Shown: piece by piece, positions 12,393 to 20,806 of the stretch
Layout: each line of letters begins with the position of its first letter
How positions within the stretch are numbered: position 1 is the first letter of the stretch
Assembly (NCBI GenBank): GCA_022785155.1
Contig: JALFRH010000124.1
Coordinates: forward strand, 1 to 21,601
DNA: 21,601 nt
Direction of reading: 5' to 3'
DNA from: Spirochaetales bacterium
GTDB taxonomy: Bacteria; Spirochaetota; Spirochaetia; Sphaerochaetales; Sphaerochaetaceae
Made by a program: the position numbers and the translations under genes
The notes under the pieces: model-generated
The model's input: only the letters and a program-made list of their open reading frames with translations
What the model was told of the DNA's origin: nothing
The model's database searches: none

Positions 12393-14075
12393 TTATTTTG
12401 TATAATGGACGTGGAGTAGCTGATGCTCTCTTCCCTTAAGGACTCTATCATATGCAGCCTTTACAGCAGGGTTGTTTTCAGAGTGTCTGAGAGATAAGAG
12501 GCTATCAGTATCATAGAGGCCTTTTCCTCTCTTCTGCCTTACTTCTGCATGCACAAAAGGTTGTCCACCTCCTGCTACACAGCCACCGGGACAAGCCATG
12601 ACTTCGATTACATCAAAGTGTTCTCCCTTCTCCACTCTCTGAAGCACCTTCTCTGCATTGGCCAGTCCGCTGACGACTGCGATCTTCAGAGGAGAATCAT
12701 CATCCCCGATTTCAAACTCCTTGATGCCTTCGTTTCCTCTGACACCTACCTGCGCTATCTTTGCAACAGTACCTCTGCTCTTCTCCTCCACTACATTTCT
12801 CAGGACAGCTTCGGTAACACCGCCTGTCACTCCGAATATGACACCGGCTCCACTCTTTCTGTCGTAAGGTGCATCAACTGGTTCAGGAGCAAGATCGGAA
12901 AGAAGGATACCCGCCTCCCTAAGCATATGGGTAAACTCTTCGGATGTAATTACAGCGTCGACATTGGGTATTCCGTTCTTTTTGAACTCTTCCCTCTCGG
13001 CCTCGAACTTCTTTGCAGTACAAGGCATGACCGCCACATGAAACAGTTCTTTGCCCTTCTCTTTCCTCTCTTCCTTTATAAGGGAAGCGAACATCTGCAT
13101 AGGAGAGCGGCAAGTGGAGACGTTTTCCAATAGATTCGGGTGTTTCTTTTCACAATACTGTATCCAACCTGGGCAACAGGATGTGATGATAGGAAGCTTT
13201 CCACCCTTATTGAGCCTCTCCAAGAATTCCTTGGATTCCTCGATTACCGTAATATCTGCACTGAAGGAAGTATCGTAGACTTCATCAAAGCCCATTTTCC
13301 TGAGGGCGGCGAATATCTTGCCATCCACATTGGCGCCGTCCTTTACTCCTTCCATATTTCCCATGGCGACTCTTACAGCAGGAGCAACCTGTACAACGGT
13401 CTTGACATTTGGATCTGCAATGGCATCCCATACCCTCTTGATGTCGCTCTTAGGCATAATGGCACCTGTAGGACAGGCTACGGCACACTGGCCACAGCCT
13501 ACACAGGGGCTTTCGGAAATCGGCCTTCCAAAGGCTGTCGAAATCACCATCTTTGAGCCTCTGTAGGCAAAATCGATGGCTCCTACGTTCTGGACTTCAT
13601 GGCAGGTTCTTACACAGTCACCGCATAAGAGACATTTACCGCTGTCGAAGGTGATGCAGGAGCTGGAGTTGGTCACCCTGCTCTCTTCACTGCGGTTTGG
13701 GAATCTTACGCCGTCGATATTGAATCTTACAGCAAGATCCTGGAGTTTACATGCCTTGTTGTTTACACATGTAGTACAATCCCTACAGTGATTCGCCAAC
13801 AACAGCTCAAGAATATTCTTTCTATACTTTCTAAGCCTTGCTGTATTTGTCTTGATCTTAAGTCCAGCCTTCGGGGGAGTAGAACAAGCTGTGTACAAGT
13901 TGCCTTTCTCATCTTCAACCATACACATCCTGCAGGCTCCATAAATGGAGAGATCCGTGTGGTAACAGAAAGTCGGGAGCTTTACACCTGTCTTTCTGAT
14001 CAGCTGAAGCATATTCTTTTCACCATTTATTACTACAGGGATATCATCCACATACATAAATTCAGTCTTGCTCAT
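12393..14075 (-). CDS. hydA: [FeFe] hydrogenase catalytic subunit HydA
   Basis: Complete, 560 residues; makes or consumes H2 at the H-cluster in the cytoplasm. Domains in order: an N-terminal [2Fe-2S] ferredoxin domain (C37, C48, C51, C64), then the His-Cys [4Fe-4S] cluster H96-x3-C100-x2-C103-x5-C109. Two [4Fe-4S] clusters follow (C148/151/154/158 and C191/194/197/201), then the hydrogenase domain. The three H-cluster motifs are intact: TSCCPGW (298-304), MPCTAKKFE (350-358) and EVMACPGGCVAGGGQP (491-506). The cluster ligands are C301, C352, C495 and C499, and the proton-relay cysteine is C300. The small-subunit domain is fused at the C-terminus (about 510-560). The ATG lies one base after the hydB stop with AAAGGAGG before it. 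The maturases HydE, HydF and HydG are not in the window. Confidence 0.97.
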   Translation of the reverse strand: MSKTEFMYVDDIPVVINGEKNMLQLIRKTGVKLPTFCYHTDLSIYGACRMCMVEDEKGNLYTACSTPPKAGLKIKTNTARLRKYRKNILELLLANHCRDCTTCVNNKACKLQDLAVRFNIDGVRFPNRSEESRVTNSSSCITFDSGKCLLCGDCVRTCHEVQNVGAIDFAYRGSKMVISTAFGRPISESPCVGCGQCAVACPTGAIMPKSDIKRVWDAIADPNVKTVVQVAPAVRVAMGNMEGVKDGANVDGKIFAALRKMGFDEVYDTSFSADITVIEESKEFLERLNKGGKLPIITSCCPGWIQYCEKKHPNLLENVSTCRSPMQMFASLIKEERKEKGKELFHVAVMPCTAKKFEAEREEFKKNGIPNVDAVITSEEFTHMLREAGILLSDLAPEPVDAPYDRKSGAGVIFGVTGGVTEAVLRNVVEEKSRGTVAKIAQVGVRGNEGIKEFEIGDDDSPLKIAVVSGLANAEKVLQRVEKGEHFDVIEVMACPGGCVAGGGQPFVHAEVRQKRGKGLYDTDSLLSLRHSENNPAVKAAYDRVLKGREHQLLHVHYTK

Positions 14076-14076
14076 T

Positions 14077-15963
14077 TTATGCCTCCTTTACTGCACCGAA
14101 CTTACAGGTTGAAATACAAGATCCACAGCGAATACATTTCTCAAGATCAATGTGGAACGGTTCCTTGATCTTTCCTGAGATGGCATTTACAGGACACTTT
14201 CTTGAACAAGCCGAACATCCTTTACATGTAAGAGGATCTATGTAGATTCTCTTCAGTTTCTGGCACTGTCCTGCCGGGCAGCGCTTATCGCGGATATGGG
14301 CTTCATACTCATTTCTGAAATACTTGATTGTACTTACAACAGGGTTTGGAGCTGATTTTCCAAGGCCGCAGAGGGCTGTATGGGAAATAGTGTCCGAGAG
14401 CTCTTCCAAGAGTTCGATGTCCCCTTCCTGTCCGTTTCCGGCTACTATCCTCTCCAATATCTCCAACATTCTCTTGGTGCCTTCCCTACAAGGGACGCAC
14501 TTTCCACAGGATTCGTTCTGGGTGAAATGCATGAAGAATCTTGCAACCTCAACCATACAAGTATGGCTGTCCATGACCACAAGGCCTCCGGAGCCTATCA
14601 TGGCGCCGATGGACTTGAGATTGTCGAAATCAAGAGGGAGATCCAGATGTTCTTTTGTAAGACATGCACCGCTCGGGCCTCCGATCTGTACAGCCTTGAA
14701 TTCACCTTCCCCTCTCATGCCTCCGCCTATATCGAAGATGATCTTTCTCAGGGTAGTTCCCATAGGAACTTCAATCAGTCCTGTATTTGTAATGTTTCCA
14801 GTAAGGGCGAAGGCCTTGGTTCCAGGGCTGTTGGGTGTTCCGATGGAAAGATACCAATCTGCACCCTTTCCAATGATCTGGGATACTGTGGCAAAGGTCT
14901 CTACGTTATTGAGGACTGTAGGAGAATCGAAGAGGCCGTGCTCAGTTGTGCGAGGAGGCTTTACTCTAGGGAAGCCTCTCTTTCCTTCGATGCTGGCTGT
15001 AAGTGCAGAACCTTCTCCGCAGACGAAGGCGCCTGCTCCCTTTGCAATGTGGATTCTGAAAGATTTACCTGAACCGAGAATATCATCTCCGAGAATTCCC
15101 ACTCTTTCAGCTTCAGATATTGCCCTCTGAAGTCTCTTTACAGCCAGTGGATACTCAGCCCTGACATAAATATATCCCTCTTTGGCACCTACTGCTATGC
15201 CGGCTATGATCATACCTTCAAGCATTCTATGGGGGTCGCCTTCCATAATTGAGCGGTCCATAAATGCACCTGGGTCCCCTTCGTCACCGTTACATACAAC
15301 GTACTTCTGGTCCCCCTTGGCTCTTCTTACCTGCTCCCACTTCTTTCCTGTAGGGAAGCCTCCACCTCCACGGCCCCTAAGAATGGATTTCTTAACTTCC
15401 TCAATGATCTCTTCTTCCTTCATTTCAAAGAGGGCTTTTTCCAGGGAAGCATATCCTCCGATGGCTATATATTCCTCAATGCTGTCTGCATCGATTCTTC
15501 CACAATGCTCAAGAACGACTCTGTTCTGCTGGCGATAGAATGGTATTTCTTCCTGTTTCTTATATAGATTGCCGTTGGAAGTGTATCCAAGCCTATCGAT
15601 GAATTCGCCTTTCAAAACCGTCTTTTCAAGAATCTCCTGGCAGTCGCTCTCTTTGACCTTGGTATAGAGCCAGCCCTGAGGTTCGATTCTTACTACAGGT
15701 CCCATTTCACAAAAACCATGGCAGCCACTCTTTTTGAGGCCGACCTCATTATCTCCATGAGGTTCATGCTCAAGAGTAACGGAGACGTTTACGCCGTTGT
15801 TTTCCATGAGAGACTTGAGGTTGTTGTAGATATTCAAGGATCCCCCGGCTACACATCCGGTTCCACCACAGACGATTATCTTCCTGGTCTGGTTGTCATA
15901 GGCATCTTTAAAAATGGCTCTCGCCTCGTCAAGGGCGGCCTTTGTAAGGAATTTACCACTCAT
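14077..15963 (-). CDS. hydB: Hydrogenase NADH/FMN subunit HydB (NuoF-like)
   Basis: Complete, 628 residues; diaphorase subunit that exchanges electrons with NAD(H) through FMN. The N-terminal thioredoxin-like [2Fe-2S] domain has C32, C37, C81 and C85. The NuoF-like core carries the nucleotide and FMN glycine motif RGRGGGGFPTGKKW (196-209) and the NGDEGDPG segment (225-232). The [4Fe-4S] cluster is at ESCGKCVPCREG (C486, C489, C492) with C532. A C-terminal two-cluster ferredoxin domain follows (C580/583/586/590 and C610/613/616/620). This architecture is that of the HydB subunit of trimeric hydrogenases such as those of Thermotoga and acetogens, which couple NADH and ferredoxin oxidation. The start overlaps the hydC stop (ATGA), and AAAGGAGG precedes it. 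Confidence 0.96.
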   Translation of the reverse strand: MSGKFLTKAALDEARAIFKDAYDNQTRKIIVCGGTGCVAGGSLNIYNNLKSLMENNGVNVSVTLEHEPHGDNEVGLKKSGCHGFCEMGPVVRIEPQGWLYTKVKESDCQEILEKTVLKGEFIDRLGYTSNGNLYKKQEEIPFYRQQNRVVLEHCGRIDADSIEEYIAIGGYASLEKALFEMKEEEIIEEVKKSILRGRGGGGFPTGKKWEQVRRAKGDQKYVVCNGDEGDPGAFMDRSIMEGDPHRMLEGMIIAGIAVGAKEGYIYVRAEYPLAVKRLQRAISEAERVGILGDDILGSGKSFRIHIAKGAGAFVCGEGSALTASIEGKRGFPRVKPPRTTEHGLFDSPTVLNNVETFATVSQIIGKGADWYLSIGTPNSPGTKAFALTGNITNTGLIEVPMGTTLRKIIFDIGGGMRGEGEFKAVQIGGPSGACLTKEHLDLPLDFDNLKSIGAMIGSGGLVVMDSHTCMVEVARFFMHFTQNESCGKCVPCREGTKRMLEILERIVAGNGQEGDIELLEELSDTISHTALCGLGKSAPNPVVSTIKYFRNEYEAHIRDKRCPAGQCQKLKRIYIDPLTCKGCSACSRKCPVNAISGKIKEPFHIDLEKCIRCGSCISTCKFGAVKEA

Positions 15964-16445
15964 CTTGATTCCTCCTTTACCTTAAGGCTGTAGATGATTT
16001 CCATGGCTTTATCAGGAGTCATTGCAGGATGGACCACATCATTTACAGTCATGACGGGAGCCAGACCACAGGCACCGAGACAAGATACGGTCTCTATGGT
16101 AAAGAGCTGATCGTCTGTGGTTTTCTTTTTCTCGCTTACGCCCAATTCTGTTCTTACTCTCTCGAGAATCGGCACAGAGCCTCTTACATGGCAGGCTGTG
16201 CCATCACAAAACTTGATTACATACTTTCCCTTCTTTTCCAAAGAGAAATTCTCATAGAAAGTGGCGACGCTGAATATTCTGGCTTCGCTCATTCCAAGTC
16301 TTTCCGACAGATAGGGAAAAACTTCTTCCGGAAGATAGTGATAGTGTTCTTGAATTGTCTGCAGAATGGCTATTATGGCGCTTGTTTTACACCCACATTT
16401 GTCCAATGCTTCGTCCACTACAGAATAGTCAAAGGGTTCAGGCAT
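15960..16445 (-). CDS. hydC: Hydrogenase [2Fe-2S] subunit HydC (NuoE-like)
   Basis: 161 residues from the ATG at 16445, which has AAAGGAGA ten bases upstream. A GTG at 16490 would add 15 residues with no family similarity. It is a NuoE-like protein with an N-terminal helical bundle (about 10-65) and a thioredoxin-like [2Fe-2S] domain with ligands C80, C85, C122 and C126 (CDGTAC, SCLGAC). It is the first gene of hydC-hydB-hydA and passes electrons between the NADH subunit and the catalytic subunit. The overlap with hydB and the one-base gap from hydB to hydA make this a stoichiometrically translated complex. The trimeric composition suggests, by family knowledge, flavin-dependent electron bifurcation; the sequence alone cannot prove bifurcation. 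Confidence 0.95.
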   Translation of the reverse strand: MPEPFDYSVVDEALDKCGCKTSAIIAILQTIQEHYHYLPEEVFPYLSERLGMSEARIFSVATFYENFSLEKKGKYVIKFCDGTACHVRGSVPILERVRTELGVSEKKKTTDDQLFTIETVSCLGACGLAPVMTVNDVVHPAMTPDKAMEIIYSLKVKEESR

Positions 16446-16520
16446 TATTGTTGATTCTCCTTTTGTATTTTGTGGAGGAATTGGTTCCACCCTTTAATTT
16501 TAATATGCAATATACCCAAA

Positions 16521-16550
16521 AAGATAGATAAATTTTTATTGAATCGTCAA
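16521..16550 (-). promoter_or_regulatory. hydCBA promoter with inverted repeat over the -35 element
   Basis: On the minus strand TTGACG (16550-16545), 18 bases, TATCTT (16526-16521), with matches of 5/6 and 4/6. The predicted start near 16514 gives a 69-base leader. ATTGA-ATCG-TCAAT (16538-16551) is a perfect 5+4+5 inverted repeat that covers the -35 hexamer and could be a repressor site. It fits neither the Rex nor the FNR consensus. The flanking sequence (16551-16620) is very AT-rich. Confidence 0.5.
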
Positions 16551-16649
16551 TTTTTTAAATTTGATTTGTAATTATTTGATTTATAAGTAATTATATATAA
16601 ACTACGATAAGAATTACTCCAATAAATAAATGCTTGGCAGCCATAAGAA

Positions 16650-16670
16650 TTCCCCGATGGATTCGGGGAA
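16650..16670 (-). terminator. Terminator of the four-gene aminotransferase-PFK unit
   Basis: TTCCCCGA (16650-16657), loop TGGAT, TCGGGGAA (16663-16670): a perfect 8-base stem 13 bases after the stop of the 355-residue gene. It is followed on the minus strand by TTCTTAT. It separates that unit from the hydrogenase promoter. Confidence 0.65.
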
Positions 16671-16683
16671 CAAAAGACAGAGA

Positions 16684-17751
16684 TCATCTCAATATTTTCT
16701 TTACATCAATATACGGCTCACGCCACCCAGCCATTTTTGCATGGTCCAATACTTCCTCTGCATCTTCTCCATGTATTGCCATTATAAACTGATAGTAGAA
16801 AACCTGGTCCGGACCGAAGAGATCATAGCCCTTCTTATATATGCAGTCAGGCGATGAATTCTTAATGACATACTTCAAAGAATCCAGGTATTCATCCACT
16901 GTCAGATACCCTTCCTTCATAAGAGGATAGACATTGTCTTCCATGGTAATCTCAAACAGGAAGCCTTCAAAACCTTCTTCTGTATATTGGCTCATCAAGA
17001 GCTTGTCTACAAAAGGTTTTACAGCCCATCTCGTCATGTTCCGTCTCTTTCCTTTGGGTCTCTCATCCAAGGAATACTTCTTCTTTCCTTTTGTGGTAAG
17101 GACATCCTTTATCTGGAGATCAGGTGAGAGGTTATCAGAAAAGACATACTCGTCCCCCTTTTCGAAAGGAGAAAGAAGATCCAGGTCTGGAGGGCACTTG
17201 GAAAGGGGAAGGTTTTTTCCATCTACACTTATACCATCTTTCTTTGCTTTTCCCAGTTTCCCCCAGACTGAAGACTGAGACTCTTCATAGCTTCTCTCAC
17301 AAGGCATCATAAGGGATGGAATAAGAGGAGGGATCATATTCTTGGATCCGAACCCAAGGTCCTCCATACATATACAATAGCTGCTGTCAGGAGGAGTCTC
17401 GAATATATCTCCGCAATGGTTGAGGTATGTCTCAAGGTTAGGACATATCCTCTCCCAGTCATCATCCTCAATGGAGAAGAATGACCCGAAAAATGAAGGA
17501 ATCAATCCGAAAGCCCTGCTGATCACTGAAGATAGGACACCTAAAGGAGTCCTGTCTGGAACAAGCAGCCATCTTTCAACTGTTCCATCCTCCACGTTGG
17601 CATATTCCTTCAGATCTTCCAAAGCCTCTTCCGTCAGCTCGTTAAATGTCATTCTGACCTTTAGCGGAACAATCTTGAAAAAGGGCGATGCATCCAGAAG
17701 AGTCTTATCCAGCTTACTGAGCGGGATGTCAATGTTGGGAGCTTTTGCCAT
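16684..17751 (-). CDS. Uncharacterised protein, possible pRiA4b ORF-3-like N-terminal fold
   Basis: Complete, 355 residues, soluble, no signal peptide or membrane segment. I do not recognise it firmly. Residues about 27-105, with WLLVPDRTPLGVLSSVISRAFG (61-82) followed by an aromatic SFFGSFFS stretch, recall the MM3350/plasmid pRiA4b ORF-3 fold, in which an LWRxxxVP segment leads to a helix and an aromatic strand. That resemblance is weak and from memory. Cysteines at 103, 113, 126 and 128 are loosely spaced and could bind metal. The C-terminal third is acidic and helical. AAAGGAGG precedes the ATG, and the gene begins 13 bases after the phosphofructokinase stop as the last member of the unit. 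Its job may relate to glycolysis or to the regulator in the unit. Confidence 0.7.
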   Translation of the reverse strand: MAKAPNIDIPLSKLDKTLLDASPFFKIVPLKVRMTFNELTEEALEDLKEYANVEDGTVERWLLVPDRTPLGVLSSVISRAFGLIPSFFGSFFSIEDDDWERICPNLETYLNHCGDIFETPPDSSYCICMEDLGFGSKNMIPPLIPSLMMPCERSYEESQSSVWGKLGKAKKDGISVDGKNLPLSKCPPDLDLLSPFEKGDEYVFSDNLSPDLQIKDVLTTKGKKKYSLDERPKGKRRNMTRWAVKPFVDKLLMSQYTEEGFEGFLFEITMEDNVYPLMKEGYLTVDEYLDSLKYVIKNSSPDCIYKKGYDLFGPDQVFYYQFIMAIHGEDAEEVLDHAKMAGWREPYIDVKKILR

Positions 17752-17764
17752 TCTTCCTCCTTTT

Positions 17765-19078
17765 TCAGTTCTTCATACTTACAGGCTGTCTTGTGTTCTC
17801 CAATACGTCTCTCCAAAGAGCTCCTTCAGGGTTGACATGGTTGCGCTTCGCCACTGCAGCTTTAATAGGAATATATACAAACCTATTGTTTACACTGGAT
17901 GCTATGCACTGTGTCTTTCCAGCCATGGCAGCGTGTACTGCATGGGCGCCGAGACGGGCACAGTAAATGGAATCGTAGCTGTTTGCAGGTGTACTTCTTA
18001 TGATATAGGACGGATCAATGTATTTTATCGATACAGGAATACACTTCTCTTTGAAGTATTCTTTGATCTTATCCTTCAAAAATACTCCTATATCCTGATA
18101 CTTGATGTTTCCTCCTGCGTCCACTTCCCCTGTAGGCGGAACAAGGTCGGTACCTGCGCCTTCAGCAACAAGGATGACGGCGTGCCCTCTATCCAAGAGC
18201 CTCTTTTCAAGATGGTGCAGGAGACCGTTGGGGCCTTCAAGGTCAAAAGGATTCTCAGGAATAAGACAGAAGTTTACGTCACTCTGTGCCAGGGATGTAT
18301 GGGCTGCGATGAAACCTGATTCCCTTCCCATCACCTTCACCAGTCCAATGCCGTTATATGCACTCTTGGCCTCTACATGGGCTCCTCTTACAGCAGGAAC
18401 AGCAGAAGCTACAGCTGTATCGAAGCCGAAGGATGTATCTATGAAGGACAAGTCGTTGTCTATGGTCTTAGGCACACCTACAACGGCAATCTTCAAACCT
18501 CTTCTCTTGACTTCTTCTCCGATGTCATAGGCACCTCTAAGTGTTCCGTCTCCACCGATGGCAATGAGAATATTGATGTTCTGGCGCTCCAGAGTATCTA
18601 CAATCTGTTCCACTTCCTTTCCGCCGCCACGGGCAGAACCGAGGATGGTACCTCCCTTTTCCTGTATATCGTCTACGACATCAGGAGTCAAATCTATCAT
18701 AGGCCATGGAGAGTTCTCCAAGAGCCCCAGGTATCCGAAAGGAATACCTGTGATTCTTCTCACTCCATATCTATACCAGAAACATCTGACTACACTTCTG
18801 ATGACGTTGTTCAGTCCCGGGCAGATTCCTCCACAGGTACAGATGGCCGCATGTACGTGGGCCGGATTAAAATATATCTTTTTTCTCGGGCCGGCAAGCT
18901 CCAACACATCTTCCTGATCCTTGGAACCGTCGGATTCATCATGATCTATATTGAGGTATATTTTATCTGTATCCTCCACATAATCTGCGCTTCCATCACC
19001 ATGGACAGAGGACATCCTGATGGGGTTATCGATTTTGGCTTCTCCAATTCTTTCGATTACAAATTCCTGCTTAACCAT
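17765..19078 (-). CDS. 6-phosphofructokinase (trypanosome/plant-type, predicted ATP-dependent)
   Basis: Complete, 437 residues; phosphorylates fructose 6-phosphate to the 1,6-bisphosphate in the cytosol. An N-terminal extension of about 75 residues precedes the PFK core, which opens with TCGGICPGLNNVIR (81-94). The phosphoryl-donor loop is GGDGT (175-179). Glycine rather than aspartate at its fourth position is the ATP-type signature. PKTIDND (203-209) carries the lysine typical of PPi-dependent and group X enzymes, and MGRESG (250-255) binds substrate. This GGDG-plus-PKTIDND combination matches trypanosome and plant ATP enzymes, so many pipelines would call it diphosphate-dependent and the donor needs an assay. 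The start overlaps the ModE-like gene by eight bases, with AAGGAGG before it. It complements pgi elsewhere in the window. Confidence 0.92.
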   Translation of the reverse strand: MVKQEFVIERIGEAKIDNPIRMSSVHGDGSADYVEDTDKIYLNIDHDESDGSKDQEDVLELAGPRKKIYFNPAHVHAAICTCGGICPGLNNVIRSVVRCFWYRYGVRRITGIPFGYLGLLENSPWPMIDLTPDVVDDIQEKGGTILGSARGGGKEVEQIVDTLERQNINILIAIGGDGTLRGAYDIGEEVKRRGLKIAVVGVPKTIDNDLSFIDTSFGFDTAVASAVPAVRGAHVEAKSAYNGIGLVKVMGRESGFIAAHTSLAQSDVNFCLIPENPFDLEGPNGLLHHLEKRLLDRGHAVILVAEGAGTDLVPPTGEVDAGGNIKYQDIGVFLKDKIKEYFKEKCIPVSIKYIDPSYIIRSTPANSYDSIYCARLGAHAVHAAMAGKTQCIASSVNNRFVYIPIKAAVAKRNHVNPEGALWRDVLENTRQPVSMKN

Positions 19079-19439
19079 TTATATCCTCCTTGATCAAAGC
19101 ATCAATTTTTTCCCTGAATACTACAAACTCTTTCTCGGCAGCCTTCTTGGCTGAAGTTTGGAACTCCCTATATATCTCCATATAGCTTCTGGCAAAAGGA
19201 GTAAGCTCCAAGCCTTCCCTTGTGGCTCCACCTCTTTTCCTTTCTACAAAAGGCTTTCCGACCTCTTCTTCCAGTCTCTTAAGCATACCATATGCCTTGG
19301 AATAAGATAGTCCCATATTTATGGAAGCGGAGCGGAGGGACTTGGATTTATCTATTTCCTCCAAAAGCCACAATACTCCGATGCCCATATACTTTTTGCC
19401 GTCACTACCTGTTACGTAGAGTTTTGTATCTAGCTCCAT
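19071..19439 (-). CDS. Stand-alone ModE-type winged-helix regulator
   Basis: Complete, 122 residues. It matches the N-terminal DNA-binding domain of the molybdate regulator ModE, which is related to the LysR winged helix. The helix-turn-helix is at about 34-58 (SASINMGLSYSKAYGMLKRLE) and the wing at 64-80 (VERKRGGATREGLELT), followed by a dimerising helix (82-115). The two TOBE molybdate-binding domains of full ModE are absent, and no molybdate transport genes are nearby, so the signal it senses is unknown. It overlaps the end of the aminotransferase gene by ten bases and the start of the phosphofructokinase gene by eight. This makes it an integral part of that operon and a candidate local regulator of it. 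Confidence 0.85.
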   Translation of the reverse strand: MELDTKLYVTGSDGKKYMGIGVLWLLEEIDKSKSLRSASINMGLSYSKAYGMLKRLEEEVGKPFVERKRGGATREGLELTPFARSYMEIYREFQTSAKKAAEKEFVVFREKIDALIKEDING

Positions 19440-20725
19440 ATCTCCTCTGCCGCCTTGTAAACAATCCTTACAAGGTCTTCAAGATTTTCTTTCTCGACTG
19501 AGCAATATGCCAATCTGAGAGTTCTTCCCATAATATTGATGGCACCTACTTCATAAGCGGAAAGAAGGTGCAGTCTAAGTTCTTCTGCATTTCTTCCCAT
19601 TGTATCGAAGGCCATGAAATAGCCTGAGTTAAACGGGTATGGCTGCAGAAGGGTGCTGTCTTTATATGCCTCGAGAGTCTTTTTGATGACCCTATATCTT
19701 TCTCCTACTGTATCGAAAAGGTGGTCTTTGTCCTTGTTGTAGGAGGATCCCTTCATACCCTTCTTGAGAAGGGACTGGCCAGGTCTATCACAGTTGGAGA
19801 CTGTGCATCTTACAGCTCCCAGAGTCTTCTTCTCCAAGGCATCCAGTTCCTTTTGTCCAAGACCCTTTCCTGCATATGTTATGAATCCGATTCTGAAGCC
19901 CCAGACCATTTCTTCCTTGGTGGCGGCATCACCCTTTATGGCAAGAATGTTTTCATGGGCGTCTGCAAAGCGTGAGAAGAGAGATTCTTTCTCCGTTTCT
20001 TCTTCATAGAAGAGGCCGAAGTATGCATCGTCGCTGATGACCAGGATCTTCTTTCCGCTTTCAGCCACTTCCTTCACCGCCTCCACAATAGCCAAGGCTT
20101 CTTCCTTGGAAGGAGTATATCCGGTAGGGTTATTCGGGAAGTTGAGGATGAGTCTTGCTGTATCCCCCTTACACTCCATAAGAGCCTTCTTCATTCCTTC
20201 TACGTTGAAGCCGCCATTTTTGAATGAGGGGAAGTTTTTGAGTTCTCCGCAGGATAGATCCTCGAAGATCAGCTGGTAGTTGTCCCAATAAAGATCAGGG
20301 CAGACCACTTCATCGCCTTCATCCATAAATAGTGTGGCGATAATGCTGATGGTATGTGTAAGACCTCCTGTAACAATCGGAGTGGATGTAAGCTTACCCT
20401 CCAATGTAGGATTCTTCTCCACCATGGCCTTCTTCCACATTGCCCTAAGCTCTTTGTCACCGCCGCCTGGAGCATAGGAGAAGATCTCTTTCTTTGAGAG
20501 TGTTCCTGGGACAAAAGCATCATAGATGTCGCTTAGACAGAAAGGTTCCCCCTTTTCCTGGGCAAGGCCTACTGTGGCATTATATCTCTTGGCCTTCTCT
20601 ACGGCCTCTGCAGACTGTGCCACTATTCCTTTTGGGAAATACATGTTCTTTCCCTTATTACCCAACAAATCGTAGGCACAGGTATTCTTCAAAACATCAT
20701 TCAGTTCTATTGCCAGTTCCTTCAT
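19430..20725 (-). CDS. Class I/II PLP-dependent aminotransferase
   Basis: 431 residues from the ATG at 20725, chosen because GGAGG lies six bases upstream; the ATG at 20731 abuts that site and the one at 20746 lies before it. Fold-type I aminotransferase of the aspartate/aromatic type. Visible motifs are the pyridine-stacking region DLYWDNYQ, the NFPNNPTGYTP segment (about 195-205) and SDDAYFGLFYEE (231-242). The presumed PLP lysine is K270 in ATKEEMVWGFRIGF, and the carboxylate-binding arginine lies near NCDRPGQS or the C-terminal LRLAYC. The context around the lysine (TKEEMVWGFRIG) is unusual and substrate choice cannot be given. It is the first gene of the four-gene unit. No terminator is seen between ligA (81 bases upstream) and this gene, so it may be co-transcribed with ligA. 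Confidence 0.9.
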   Translation of the reverse strand: MKELAIELNDVLKNTCAYDLLGNKGKNMYFPKGIVAQSAEAVEKAKRYNATVGLAQEKGEPFCLSDIYDAFVPGTLSKKEIFSYAPGGGDKELRAMWKKAMVEKNPTLEGKLTSTPIVTGGLTHTISIIATLFMDEGDEVVCPDLYWDNYQLIFEDLSCGELKNFPSFKNGGFNVEGMKKALMECKGDTARLILNFPNNPTGYTPSKEEALAIVEAVKEVAESGKKILVISDDAYFGLFYEEETEKESLFSRFADAHENILAIKGDAATKEEMVWGFRIGFITYAGKGLGQKELDALEKKTLGAVRCTVSNCDRPGQSLLKKGMKGSSYNKDKDHLFDTVGERYRVIKKTLEAYKDSTLLQPYPFNSGYFMAFDTMGRNAEELRLHLLSAYEVGAINIMGRTLRLAYCSVEKENLEDLVRIVYKAAEEIWS

Positions 20726-20806
20726 TTCCATCCTCCAGCAAATCATAGGTTTGAAAAAGAGTAATTTTTTGTTGCCTTCTATGCCAATAGCTTCTCTTCA
20801 ATTCCC

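Noticed and set aside
16538..16551. FNR or Rex box at the hydC promoter
   Set aside because: Arms ATTGA/TCAAT with four central bases do not match TTGAT-N4-ATCAA or TTGTTAA-N4-TTAACAA; kept only as an unnamed inverted repeat.
20726..20806. Promoter or terminator between ligA and the aminotransferase gene
   Set aside because: TTGGCA is present but has no acceptable -10 at 16-18 bases, and no stable hairpin with a T-run is seen; nothing could be supported.
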